Source: Dactylellina haptotyla
Lineage: Eukaryota > Ascomycota > Orbiliomycetes > Orbiliales > Orbiliaceae
DNA length: 64,000 bases
NCBI GenBank assembly: GCA_031310005.1
Contig: CM062379.1
Location: forward strand, 6,448,001 to 6,512,000
Reading direction: 5' to 3'
The position numbers were made by a program, and so were the translations under genes. Under the pieces are notes generated by a model that searched no databases, was not told the origin of the DNA, and saw nothing but the letters and a program-made list of their open reading frames with translations. This document shows positions 1-10,754 of this stretch, in pieces; the first letter of the stretch is position 1; each line of letters starts with the position of its first letter.

Positions 1-73
1 TTAAACCGTGCGCCGTTCCCGAAAATAAATCTGGAGAAGAATAAAATACGCATCCCAAGAAATGTTTCCGAGC

Positions 74-367
74 TTAGATGGCATAGGCCATGGAGAATAG
101 GACAAGGGCGGCAGCTCCTCCAATGGTGAAAGAGGAAGCTCCACCAGTGTAAGCTGGCGGTGTGCCAGTGGTACCGGTGCTTGTACCATTGCCAGTAGAT
201 GTGACGTTGAAGTTCGAAGGCGAGGTAACAGTCGAGTTTTGTGCAGAGACGCCGACAGCCAGAATGCTAAAATTTGGTTACAGTCAGGTCAGCATACAAG
301 TAAAAAATTTTAGTAATATATTATCCAATACTAACCTGATAATGATAGCCTTAGTAGAGAACTGCAT
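74..367 (-). CDS. Small GPI-anchored cell-wall protein (74 aa)
   Basis: Two exons, 367..336 and 266..74 (reverse strand), joined across a 69-nt intron with GTTAGT donor and TTTTAG acceptor. The 74-aa product starts MQFSTKAIII with a hydrophobic signal peptide ending near VSAQ. It then has a short Ser/Thr/Gly-rich stretch with three N-glycosylation sequons (NST, NVT, NGT). It ends in a hydrophobic tail (about GGAAALVLFSMAYAI) that runs to the stop. Signal peptide plus short Ser/Thr-rich spacer plus terminal hydrophobic tail is the standard GPI-attachment layout of fungal wall proteins. No catalytic domain is visible, so the role is structural or unknown. The upstream gene neighbour is outside the window. 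Confidence 0.8.
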
Positions 368-2526
368 TATGACTTGTTTTTGGATGTTGAGAAGAGGTGT
401 GGTGTATATTAAGGTTTATTGTTGGGGATTAAAGATGCTTAAGTATGAGTCTGGAAAAGACGTTGTCGTATATAATACGAATTTACTATTGAACAGTTTT
501 CGGTATAGAACTGTATAAGCAAAGGGGATGAACGGAATGCTTGTGAAGGTTGAGTTCTGGAACGTGAGGGGGACCGTGTGACATATATTTATATACCTTC
601 GAATTGATACAACTTCAGGCACGAGTCGGCTCAGCTTCCTTGCTTCGCTATATTAATTTTCAGATTACGGCCCGTTTTCATCAGCCCCTCGATCAAGCTC
701 TGTATTAGGCTAAGAAAAATTAATGCCCGGCGATGTTTGGACAAGTGTGTGCTTTTTTTGTTCGCAGTTGTATATATAAGACATGTAGGTGTATACGCTT
801 TCTTGCGTGGCGTTTTGCATTGTTAAGCAAGATTTCCGGTGAGCTGCACTAGATTTTCTTCCTCATTTAGTCCTTCTTTTGGTGTAGTTTGATGTTCCCT
901 GGCCCGTTTATGCATCGGGGCGCAAGCTAGCGTAAGGGCTCCCGCGCGCGCCGGGACGGAGGATTATCTCCTCAGCCTGTCGGAGCAGCGATTTCTTCCA
1001 TACTGGCTGAGCACAAGCTTTTCAAAACATCCGGCCTAAAATTAACAGCTGGGGGATCTGAGGCATACGCCATCACGCAAGTTCCTGTACGACTTAGGAA
1101 TCGCTATGCGGCTCGCTATATCCCGTCTCAAGCAAATTTTATTAAAGTTTTTCCTGCTTATTTTGCTGCTTGAAATTTGTTGTTTAGGATATTATGTTGA
1201 CATTCGCTTTGGCCTACACCATCGTTTCACGAATATCTGTTGGGTTTGCTAAGTCTGATCATTTTGGGTCTATCGACGTCACGAGTTTTGGTTCGACACT
1301 CACCTACTATAGCTCAAGCCCCATAATCCTAAAAGTTCAACTAAAATCAGAGCTCTTAACAGGATTTGCCTTTGCCTCACCAGATCGATTATCAAGAATT
1401 TACCAACCAGCTCGGACTTATGAGCTAGTATTGGTACCGTTGTCTTTCATTACGTTGATATCTCTTGTGGAGCCCGCTCCTAATCGGGGTGTAGTTTAGG
1501 AATATGATGTACAATGCTTTAGTTTGGAGCTCAGACCAACCCGCCATACCAGCCACGGACATATATTAACGCGGTCTCCGGGGTGCTCTTAGTAGCCCGT
1601 GCGTGCGATATAAGATGCATACGTACAACTCAATAATCCCCGGGGCAACCAGCCCTAGGGAATATTATCAGAGTTAATATATGGCTATCACTGGAAACCG
1701 CAATAGATTAAATGGGATTGCCGTTCAATTAATCTTGGCCCCGATCATTATCTATAGAATCAGTAGTCTAATCCTGCTCAAATTTCCAACTTCGTCGTGA
1801 GCCAGTCTTGACGACCGCGGAATATTTTTTAAAATTCTTTTTCTCGGGACGGAATATCTTGGATAAACTAGTGTTCGCATATGCCGAGTGGGTACATCAT
1901 TTTTACCTGGCTTCTTCTCACAGAGCCTGGGAGGCTGGTTGTGCTGGCGAGAACTTTCGTGGCTTGACGGGATTTCTCTCACTTCGACTACGGTTGCGAT
2001 GGCAATGACATTTGCACCGAGAAATCGAGAAACATTTGAACGCAAGAGAGGTGTATATCCAGGTTATACTAATTAAAGTTTCTCATGTATACCACGGGAG
2101 GTTGGTATAAAATTCAATAATATCTATATCATACTCCACTTCACATGGCATGCGCATGCGTATGACTAGATCGCGTAATTAGGAAATTCGATGCCGATAG
2201 GTTGAATCAATAGAGAGTTGCTGTTAATTTGATTACTGCATGTCCTTCAGTTGTTGGTTCTTCGGAAGCATAGAATATAATTAGGAAAGTAATTGGTGAT
2301 GCACGGGGGATCGGTCGATTGATCAGCAATCACGAGGTCTAAATTTGGAAACATTATGGTAATCTCAGGTATTCTCTCGCGATTTCTTCGCTATCCTGAT
2401 ATTTATGCTAAATTATCAAGTTTTTAAACCAATTCTAAAATCTTATCAATAGAGATAGTTTATAAGGTTTACTATGTCGGTAACGACTAAGGAAACTCAT
2501 CATGTCGGCCTGCGCCACCCCCAAAA
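368..2526. other. Gene-poor AT-rich stretch
   Basis: About 2.1 kb with many stops in all frames. The only mid-sized open frame (1194..1499, forward, 101 aa) has no recognisable domain, signal peptide or flanking splice structure, and I do not accept it. The first few hundred bases are the 5' flank of the GPI-protein gene. No tRNA, rRNA or intact transposon was seen. Confidence 0.6.
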
Positions 2527-2990
2527 ATGCAACAAATTCAACCAACCTCGTCCGCGGAGCAATTCAAGGTTCCTGGTCTAGACAATTTTGAACTACAGGA
2601 ATAGTCGACTGAAGACTGGGCGACTTTAGACTCACATGCTAATAGTTCCCAGAATGAGTCTCGCCCCTGAGATTCTGAACAGTCTCCTACGAAGACTATG
2701 AATGCGACCAAAGGCTTTCGGCCGCTAGATCTTACTAACAGGCAGAAGTTAATACAGGGAGTTTATATGTTATCCACCTTGCTTCAGCGCTAAATTTCAT
2801 GGCGAAAGCGGATTTTGGATGGAATGCAAAATGTTTCGATGATAACTTTATACTGGTCCGTGAAGATATTAGTGTTGAGGCTGGGTTGGCGGGGTTTAGG
2901 AGATGAATTCGACCAAGAGCCCTTCGTCTGGCGCTCGTGTCGCGCAAATTTAATGCTGATAGCTATGGACAGGATTGAAAAAAATCTCGT
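2527..2990 (+). pseudogene. Decayed coding relic
   Basis: One forward frame opening at ATG 2527 reads like protein for about 85 codons (…QQIQPTSSAEQFKVPGL…) but is cut by TAG at 2602, TGA at 2668 and TAA at 2791. After that, coding-like text continues in another frame (MAKADFGWNAKCFDD…). Two of the stops could come from C-to-T changes in CAG or CGA codons, the pattern left by repeat-induced point mutation or cytosine deamination. I do not recognise the family. This is a weak call: composition and frame continuity are the only evidence, and chance open frames cannot be excluded. Confidence 0.3.
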
Positions 2991-3289
2991 AGAATATATA
3001 TACCGATGTTGTACTCAAGCGGGCCGAAAACTTCACGTTAACCTTGTTTGTCTTAATTTATCACGGCCCCTTCCAAGGTTGCTTAAAGCCAACCAATTTT
3101 CTCTTCTCATTTTGATTCTCTATTTTCTCATCTACCTATATATTTATTTAACTACTTGGAAGAATATAAAATAAGCATGTTTAAAGGATATCATAACAAA
3201 AATGTGGAGTATATATGTGACTAGCTTTTTACACCTGTTCTATACATCATCCGTCTTGCAGGCGAAGGGACCACATCACCCATCTAGGG

Positions 3290-5284
3290 TTAAGCGTCCA
3301 GACTAAAGGTATACGTTAAACCTTGTGAAGCAACCAGGGTAACAGAAAAGGGTCTTATATTTCCTTGTGCGATCTGGTAGCCTGCTGAAAAGGTTCCATT
3401 GATGGGGCGGTTGAATGTCAAGGAAGCCGTTTTAAAAGTACTTCCTGTCTGTCTTTTGATCTTAAACGTTTGCCCGTTCAGCGCCGTGCCGGGGACGACA
3501 GTTTGCTCGGCACCACCGTCGATAATCAACTTATCGGTGCTTGCGATATAGAGAGGAATTTGCTCTGTTGCGGCCGCGCCCGGGAGGGTCGTCACCGAAA
3601 AGCCCTCGTTGTTTATATGATAAGACTTCGTGACGTTAACATTGGCGAACCTCGTCGTAAACACCAAATAATCGTCTGCCTGGACGGACCCATCGCTCGT
3701 AGGTGTCCAACTAGACGGTATTGCGAAATCCTTGATCTCTTCCTTAAACGTCGAGAGAGTTCCAACTCTGGTCGTGTAGGCGTTTGCGATACTTTGTTGC
3801 GTGCCGCGTAAGAAGGTTCCAAAGCCGGGGAACCAGATGATGCCAAGTTCTTTGGCTTCAGTGGCATTACTACGTCCGCCAAAGTGAATTGTGACGTAGC
3901 ACGTATCACGTCTCATAAAGAGGTATGACGCGATAGTTGTCGGTTGGCTGAAGTAGCGAGTAAAGTTAGGCTTCCCGGGCGCCGTTGGCAAGTCTGCAAC
4001 TGCGGCCTGTTGTTGAGTCGGGGTGATTGACGTCAGCCCGTCCGGTTCAAAGTACATTGGCCAGTTGCTATAAATGTGCGCCGCCTTGGACTTTCCAGGG
4101 TGGACCCCGGTGGGTGGAATGGGGTTTGCACGCCAATCATCTATTCTCTGCTGCCTCTCCGCTTCAGTCATCATGTAAACAAAGTTCCAAGCGTGACAGG
4201 TAGTTAGATATTTAGTAATGTGGCCGTAGTACCCGTTCTCCCCGAATTGTGCCGGTCCAGACGTCCTTCCATTACCGACAACGTCCGTGATGAAGGTTAG
4301 TCCGTCGTTCTCTGGGAGGACATGGAGACCACACCAGTCAAAGTATCTACGGAAGGATTCGAGGATTCGATCATCTCCACTGATCAGGTACAACCGATCC
4401 AGTATCCACTCGGTGATACGACTGTACCCGAGAGCCTCGTTACCATAATTCTCTATCCAGAAGGGCGCCGCTTGAGCACCTGCAAGCCAGGCATCAAGGC
4501 CGTTATTATAGTAGGTCTCCCATTTTGTATCTCCTGTTATTTGCCATAACCTCCACAGGATATAAAATATCGCGACATACTGGTTGGACACTCTGTTCCC
4601 AGTATCTATAAACCCCTGGTTGGTAATGCATAGTTCGGCGCCTTTGGTAACGCCGGTAAGAAGCCTGCTGAGCAAGTCCGTATCCAGCGTATTGTCTTGC
4701 ACCAACTCGTCCATCATATCGACGAGCAACTGCAGAGAAAAAGTGGTAGGCGCAGCGGCAGCTGTTCCAATATTGCTGGCTTCAGTGAACCCTCCAGCAC
4801 TTGACTGTATCTTTAACCAATATTCCAACACGGCCACGAGCCTTGTTCCCAAAATTGCGTTATGGTAATACGGGTTCCATGGTTTGTTCAAAGTATACGC
4901 CCAAGATAGAGTTCGCAAAGGCTCCATCAATCGGGCGTTCAACACGTTGTTTACATAGGCAGTGTCCGATCGGTATACTCCCGCGTTTTGCCAGCCAAAA
5001 GTTGCCGAACTAGGATCATCGTCAATACTGTTGGCTAAATACGCTACGTTCGCGAGCGCTTCGATAAGATCGGGAGCCTGGCTGATTGCATCCCGCTCAA
5101 ACCATTTCGAGTCTTCTGTTGCCCACTGACTCTGATTGAGCTGGAACAAGTCTGGCAAAGGTGGGAGAGTCTGGGAGGTCATTGGTGGGATTTCGATATC
5201 GATGAGCTGTGCGCTTGTGAATGTGTTTATAAGAAGAAGTAACCGAAGAGGGAAATTCGGGCGTGTGCGTAGGCGAGACCTCAT
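3290..5284 (-). CDS. Secreted 664-aa protein, helical-toroid carbohydrate-enzyme-like
   Basis: Single-exon gene with ATG at 5284. The N-terminus has a basic stretch followed by LRLLLLINTFTSAQL, a signal peptide with cleavage near residue 26. The body splits into a long helical part (about 40-430) rich in aromatic and acidic residues (for example AIFYILWRLWQITGD, GYYGHITKYLTTCHAWNF) and a beta-rich C-terminal third with sequons (NVT, NGT, NFT). Helical toroid followed by beta-sandwich is the layout of several polysaccharide lyases and related glycosidases. I cannot place it in a named family, and no catalytic residue is certain. A TATAAA element on the same strand lies near 5346-5351, about 65 bp upstream of the ATG. 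Export is well supported; the activity is inference. Confidence 0.85.
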   Translation of the reverse strand: MRSRLRTRPNFPLRLLLLINTFTSAQLIDIEIPPMTSQTLPPLPDLFQLNQSQWATEDSKWFERDAISQAPDLIEALANVAYLANSIDDDPSSATFGWQNAGVYRSDTAYVNNVLNARLMEPLRTLSWAYTLNKPWNPYYHNAILGTRLVAVLEYWLKIQSSAGGFTEASNIGTAAAAPTTFSLQLLVDMMDELVQDNTLDTDLLSRLLTGVTKGAELCITNQGFIDTGNRVSNQYVAIFYILWRLWQITGDTKWETYYNNGLDAWLAGAQAAPFWIENYGNEALGYSRITEWILDRLYLISGDDRILESFRRYFDWCGLHVLPENDGLTFITDVVGNGRTSGPAQFGENGYYGHITKYLTTCHAWNFVYMMTEAERQQRIDDWRANPIPPTGVHPGKSKAAHIYSNWPMYFEPDGLTSITPTQQQAAVADLPTAPGKPNFTRYFSQPTTIASYLFMRRDTCYVTIHFGGRSNATEAKELGIIWFPGFGTFLRGTQQSIANAYTTRVGTLSTFKEEIKDFAIPSSWTPTSDGSVQADDYLVFTTRFANVNVTKSYHINNEGFSVTTLPGAAATEQIPLYIASTDKLIIDGGAEQTVVPGTALNGQTFKIKRQTGSTFKTASLTFNRPINGTFSAGYQIAQGNIRPFSVTLVASQGLTYTFSLDA

Positions 5285-6515
5285 TTTGTCTGTGTATACT
5301 TCACACTTCTTTTATATCTAAATCTACTTCGCGGCCACGAGACCCTTTATATGCACGTACGTAACGACATCTGCCGATTCCCCCCTTGGACCCGCATAAA
5401 GCGGATTATTTTGGGGGGTCCGCCATCAGGTGAGCTGGTCAGGCAAGAGGGCACAGTTGTATTGACAATTGTTTACATGGAAATAGGCAGAGGAGCAATA
5501 TAATGATGATCGACAAAATTAGCGGGGCCAATAATTGGACATCTTGTCGTCCTTGGTAGCTGGCCAAGTCTAAATCCACTTATTACTTTTGATTAGTCCT
5601 GTGGGGTGGGTGCCTTTTGATTGTTCGAGCAACATAAGCGCTAGTTCGGAAGGTGGTGCGCTAGCTCGAGTTACGAATAAGTTAGCTGGCTTCCAACACG
5701 GGTCTACCCTTGCCATTTGTGCTGATAAGTCTACAATATAATCAATGCGCTACGCCGCTCGAAACTACGGCTCCTGTGAGTTTCATCTTTGCCAGATAAG
5801 AGTCTTTCATAGGTCCAGAATCGATGCGCTAGATTATGTGATAAAAAGGATTTGTTTCGTACGCAACTGGCAACACAAACATTTACATATTTTCTGGTGC
5901 ACAAGTTGATGTCGTGCATTCCCAATTGGGAGTGATCCTTGCACAAAATGGGGCTCTGTTCCTGTGTATGTTTATATGCGCTGTTACTATATGTCTAGGA
6001 TGTAGAATCTTTCTGAATCTAAAAAGTAAATGGCAAGGTTATATAATAACTCACTTGTCCTATCTTCCTCGTATATGCTACTACGTGTACCCTCGCGGCC
6101 TGTTACATACGGCAACGGTTCGTAAAGTATGCTATAACTTTCACGCTTAAGCGCTTGATATCGAGTATTATAGTGAGTGCTTTGGTACTGACAAGCCACT
6201 GATTGTGGTTAGAGTCTAATGTATTAAGGTGATATTATATGGAAAATCCTTGCTCGTGTTGGAGTTGGCAGCCACTCGACAGCACCCAATTCCGTATCGA
6301 GTATAGCATCGATGCATCCAAGGCTCCTCGACTTCGCGGAATACTACACGTCTACCTCCGCAGGACTCCCATAACAACCCAAATATTGGATCTAACCAAT
6401 CAATCTATTTCTTGACATCTCAAGCCTCCGAGAGCATATTTCGGACAAAATTAGATATTTCTACCACAAAATAGCTTACTTTCGCTCACTAACCTCGGCG
6501 CAAAGCTGAGAAGAA
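5285..6515. other. Intergenic, promoter side of the secreted-protein gene
   Basis: 1.2 kb without a supported gene. The left edge carries the TATA-like element of the reverse-strand secreted-protein gene. The short open frames here are unsupported. Confidence 0.5.
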
Positions 6516-7884
6516 ATGTCGGCTTCTCAGAGCCAACAGCGGATGCAGGGGGGTACTAGAAAGGAACTGTATGTGTATTTTTAAGCCCTGTCGGTACATA
6601 TACTAATCTACTCTTTCTTTGTAGGGTAGAAAATGCGAAAAGACGACACATTCTAGTCAAAAAGATGTCTGGTGATAAACTCATTCCGGAGCCCGTGCTA
6701 CAGCATCTTCTGTCACTCCAGAAGACGGGGCCGTGACCGCCCACCCTCCAAATAGCAGCATTTGGCACAATAACCGGGTAGGATATGAATATACCAAACA
6801 ATTCTTATATCTTTGTTTTCTTTAGAAAAGGCAGAAAAATAGGATATACTTGTCGGACTAGACGACCGACTGGCCTATGAAACAATTTATATGCATGCAT
6901 ATGCATAAACATATAGCGTGATATTTTATAAAAATTTATATTAACAATTCCACAGAACCTGGCTCCCCATGGTCCGCGAGGAACTCGCCACCCACGACCT
7001 TACAGCTGATCTGACAGGGTACGGCTCATCCGACGTCTTCTTCCCCCCAGTCGACGAACGAGATGGCATCACCCTGGAGGTTCTCGACTACACAGACCCA
7101 TTTAAATTCAAGATGATTTCGATACAGGGTAACATGTACGACTATATTCACGTCCGAAATCTCGGTACTACCGTCAAAGCGAGTCAATTGGAGACCGCTA
7201 TAAAGAATTGTCTGGAGATTCTCAGTATGTACTCTTTCTCCCTCGGAGACTCAATTTGATATTTCTGAATTAATTCGGATGACGAATGGGTAAAGGACCT
7301 GGCGGGTTCATTCACTTTGATGAAACACCGTATATACTGAAGTCGGGTTCGAGGGTGAAGGAGAGTCTTTGGCATCGAAAATCGCATCTCTTCAATTCGA
7401 GAAGTCGCAGGATGATGTGCAGCTGGCGGGGGTCAATCCTGAGTACGCTATCCCATGGCCCAGTTTTATACGAAAATAAGACCTGAAAACAGGCAAGGTA
7501 CTAATATTAAGCTTCAAATGAAGTGCCGTCACTGTAATCCGTGAATTTATAACAAAGCAAGAACTATTGGATGTCACACACACTAAAATCGACGTGGGAG
7601 ACTGCGACGAGGAAATAAAGCAGCTACAAAACACTATAGCAATGGCTGAGGTCAAAGAGACCGTTAAGCGCGCGATATCTCGCGGACAGGAAGGAATAGA
7701 GACGTTGGGATTTAAATCCGAAGTCGAAGCGCAGGCGGTGCTGGACGACGAAGACAATAATACTAACTTGCCGTCTTACTTTATTTTGCACTCTATAGTA
7801 GCGAGGACCGATCCTGGCCCTCCAAAGGGTATCATTCAGGGTAGGATGATCCCGTCAGCGTTTCGATTTACCTCCCAAACGTAG
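6516..7884 (+). pseudogene. Broken five-exon gene of unknown family
   Basis: A forward gene can be traced through five exons: 6516..6568, 6625..6777, 6956..7224, 7296..7497 and 7558..7884. Their phases match across GT..AG introns (donors GTATGT, GTAGGA, GTATGT, GTACTA). The frame is interrupted three times: TGA at 6734, a frameshift near 7340-7360, and TAA at 7477. Coding-like sequence resumes in frame after each stop (PPTLQIAAFGTITG; DLKTGK). Typical stretches are MVREELATHDLTADLTGYG and GVNPEYAIPWPSFIRK. Both nonsense codons are one C-to-T change away from CGA or CAA. I do not recognise the protein family. Alternative splicing could rescue one lesion but hardly all three, so I call it a pseudogene. 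Confidence 0.5.
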
Positions 7885-8231
7885 CTCACTCTCACAAAAC
7901 CTCCTGTGATGCATATATGCACATGCTCATAGTATATATAAATCTCAATGGATTTCTCATTCTCATATATAAACAGCATAATAATCATACAAAAACACAC
8001 ACGCACGCACGATATTCCGCCTAGCAAATTTATCCAGTCAGGATATCATGAAAACCCCCAAAGCCCGTTAAAAAAATGTAGAAGTATGCATGCATTAACA
8101 AATATCGTCACACGTATATGTTATACCTTAACACTATCGTATATATCGTATATATCTCCTCCCATAATAAACAAATACCTAGCCTAAACTCATGTATGCA
8201 GAATGGGATGGAAATGTCAGAAAACGTAAAT
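7885..8231. other. Short intergenic, convergent 3' ends
   Basis: AT-rich gap between the 3' ends of the broken gene and carboxypeptidase Y, with TA and CA/CG dinucleotide runs around 7930-8010 and 8130-8160. No gene seen. Confidence 0.5.
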
Positions 8232-9946
8232 CTACAATTTGCCTCTCAACCACCTGTTGAAGAACTCTAAACTGCTCTCCGGCTGGTCCATGGGTGTCAT
8301 GTGGCCGGCCTGGAAGATTCGCAAGAATGTCAACCCGTTGGCGCTCTTGATCTGTCCGACGGTCTTTCCGCTGTCGGCCATCTTGAAATCACCGAGTGAG
8401 ACCTTATTGAAGGCAGACTTTCCAGACCATTCGAGAGCTTCGGTCCAGGCGTGGTTTCCGAGCCAGTTGCAGATAAAATCAGCGTCACCAGCATAGATGA
8501 GGACTGGGATCTCCTTCAAGAGATCGGGGACGAGCTTGTGGTATGGCTTCATCCAGTCACCAGCAAAGAGGAAGTTTCTGTTGATATCAAAGTTGCAGGA
8601 GTCATAGCTGTCAACTTCGGAGCCGAGGGCATCGATCACGCTCTTCTGGTTCAGGAATCTGGAGATCCAGCCGAGATCTGGGTAGCAGAGATTGGAGGAG
8701 TCCTTGCAGGGGCCGCGGATGTCGTAGACGTTGGTACCCGTACGTTGGTATGGGCCCATCATGACGTTGTTGCAATAGATGGATGCAGGAACGCAGGTCC
8801 AGGTGGACTCAGAATTGTAACAGTTCTCGATCATGCTGGCGCAGCGTGGGTAGGCATTCTTCATACCCTGGCACTGGGATTCATCGAGGACGGCTGGGTA
8901 GCCACCTTTTCCGCAAGCCATGGGTTCATAGTATTCGTATTGGGTGAGACCATCAGTAAGACCGTTGCCAATGAGGACGGACTTGAGGTTGATGTTGCGT
9001 TTCTTATGGGAGAGGATCTCGTGGGCAAAGACGGGGATGTAGTGACCAGCGTAAGATTCACCGGCAATGTGGAAGTCCTGGGAGGCATATTCGGGGAATT
9101 GTTCGAAGAAGAGGGTCAACAGAGCGTATACGTCCTTTCCGGCGGCGACGGTGTTGGAGACTTGTCTACCGGAGTAGGAGTAACCGACATTGACGGGCTG
9201 ATCGAGGAAGATGACGGAGGCGTTGTTGTTCCAGGAGGCCGGGTTCCACTTGAGCTTGCCTTCTTTGGTGACAGAGGAAGGACCGAGCTCCATGAAGAGA
9301 CCAGTGAGGGATGAGCAGCCTGGGCCGCCGTTGAGCCAGAGGACGACTGGGTCTTCCTTTGGATTGCTACGGGACTCGAAGAACCCTGCATGTGATATTA
9401 GCACGTTTTTCTTGCATTTTCCTCTTGGGGAGGTGGGGGCGTGGTTGGATGGTACTCACAGTAGAACAAGTGCTTGTCCTCAGAATCATCATCAAGATAA
9501 CCAGAGTACTGCTTGACACCGGGGTCGACATTAAGCTTGGATGGGTCGACCTTCTTGCCGCGAAGCTTATACTGGCTGAGCTCGCCGGAGTACTTGCCCT
9601 CGCCGCCCATGACACCGACCTTCTGGCCAGAGACGTGGTAGTCCCAGTGGTCATCAGGACGCTTGGTGTGCTTCTTGGGAGAAGACTTGGTGGACATCTC
9701 GGCAAAGCTGTGGGGGATCATGTTCTCGATCTCGGCCCAGAGGTCCCGGGTGGCGTCGGGGAGCTGCTTGAGGTGCTCAGCGACGGAGTCGACCATCTCG
9801 ACGATGGGATTGGAGCTGTGGGCGTGGTGGTGGCCATGATGCTCCTGCTGACCGACGTCGGCACCGAGGGGGATCTGGTTGCCGGTGCCCGGGTGGGCGA
9901 GCGTGAGCGCTGGCAGAAGCGCGGCAGCTGCGAGAGTGTACCTCAT
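8232..9946 (-). CDS. PRC1: Vacuolar serine carboxypeptidase Y
   Basis: Two exons, 9946..9460 and 9385..8232 (reverse), joined through a 74-nt intron with donor GTGAGT and acceptor TGCAG; the junction restores FYWFFESR. The 546-aa preproprotein has a signal peptide ([17 protein letters not shown]), a His-rich and acidic propeptide, then the S10 peptidase core. Visible motifs are NGGPGCSS (oxyanion and substrate site), [10 protein letters not shown] with nucleophile Ser273, the Asp of GDADFICNW, and His524 in QAGHMTP. It removes C-terminal residues from peptides in the vacuole and matures by propeptide cleavage. Length and motifs match fungal CPY closely. The forward 287-aa frame lying over it is only its antisense shadow. 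Confidence 0.97.
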
Positions 9947-10754
9947 CGTCGAAGCTCTTGCGTGCTTGCTTGCTTTATATTTATGGGGGAGATTAAGAAT
10001 TAACGGGACGATTAATTCTGAGTGATGTACGACGCTGCTCTTCCGGGGGAGAAAGGGCAGATGCGGGAGAGAAGGGAGAAGGGGAGAAGGGGAGGGTGCG
10101 AAGGAGCGAGGACGGGCGCGCCTTTTAAATGTGAGGCGACGTAACGCACCTCTCACCGAAAAGAAGGTTAGATCCCCCGAATACGTGTGGGCGAGCGTGA
10201 TCAGCACCGCAATCCCTCGCCTGGCCTGGCTGGCACTTGCTATGCCAGACACCAGACAGCTCCCAGCTCCTGCTAGCTCCTGGTACTCCTCAACCTTACC
10301 AGAGAGCAAGAGGTACACGATTGGGCAGAGATACAGAGATAAGCTCCGGCTAAGGCCCATGCGGCTTAGCGGCTGGCGTGTTTGCTACACCGCAGGTTTC
10401 CTCTCTCGCCGGGGTCACCATGCCAACATCCTCTTTCGGAAGGACCGTCATGTGTGCCCGCCCATCTCCGCCGGCTCGCGCATCAGAAATGAACATGTAC
10501 CGCATCACGTATCGTATCGTATGTATTCAGCCAGAGAGCATAAATGCGGATTTGTCATAAGTCGTCAGAAGGATAAAATGGGGTATCGACCATGCAGCCA
10601 GAAATGATACGCAGAACCTCGCTTGATACAAAGGACATGAAACCGCGAAAGCACGAGAAAGAAAAGAAAGAAAAGAAGAAAAAACACCCCTCCGCCCGTT
10701 ACCCCAGATATACGCCGGTTAATTAATCATTATTAAGGATACACTGCCGTGAAA
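9947..10754. promoter_or_regulatory. CPY promoter and leader region
   Basis: 0.8 kb between the carboxypeptidase Y start and the next gene upstream, which is transcribed in the same direction. A G/A-rich tract at about 10068-10112 reads as a polypyrimidine tract on the CPY strand, a usual feature of fungal core promoters. No coding sequence is supported. Confidence 0.5.

Noticed and set aside
1194-1499. Forward 101-aa frame in the left gene-poor region
   Set aside because: No signal peptide, domain or splice context, in AT-rich sequence with similar chance frames.
8451-9314. Forward 287-aa open frame over carboxypeptidase Y
   Set aside because: It lies antisense to a strongly supported S10 peptidase exon; its composition is the mirror of codon bias, with no motifs.
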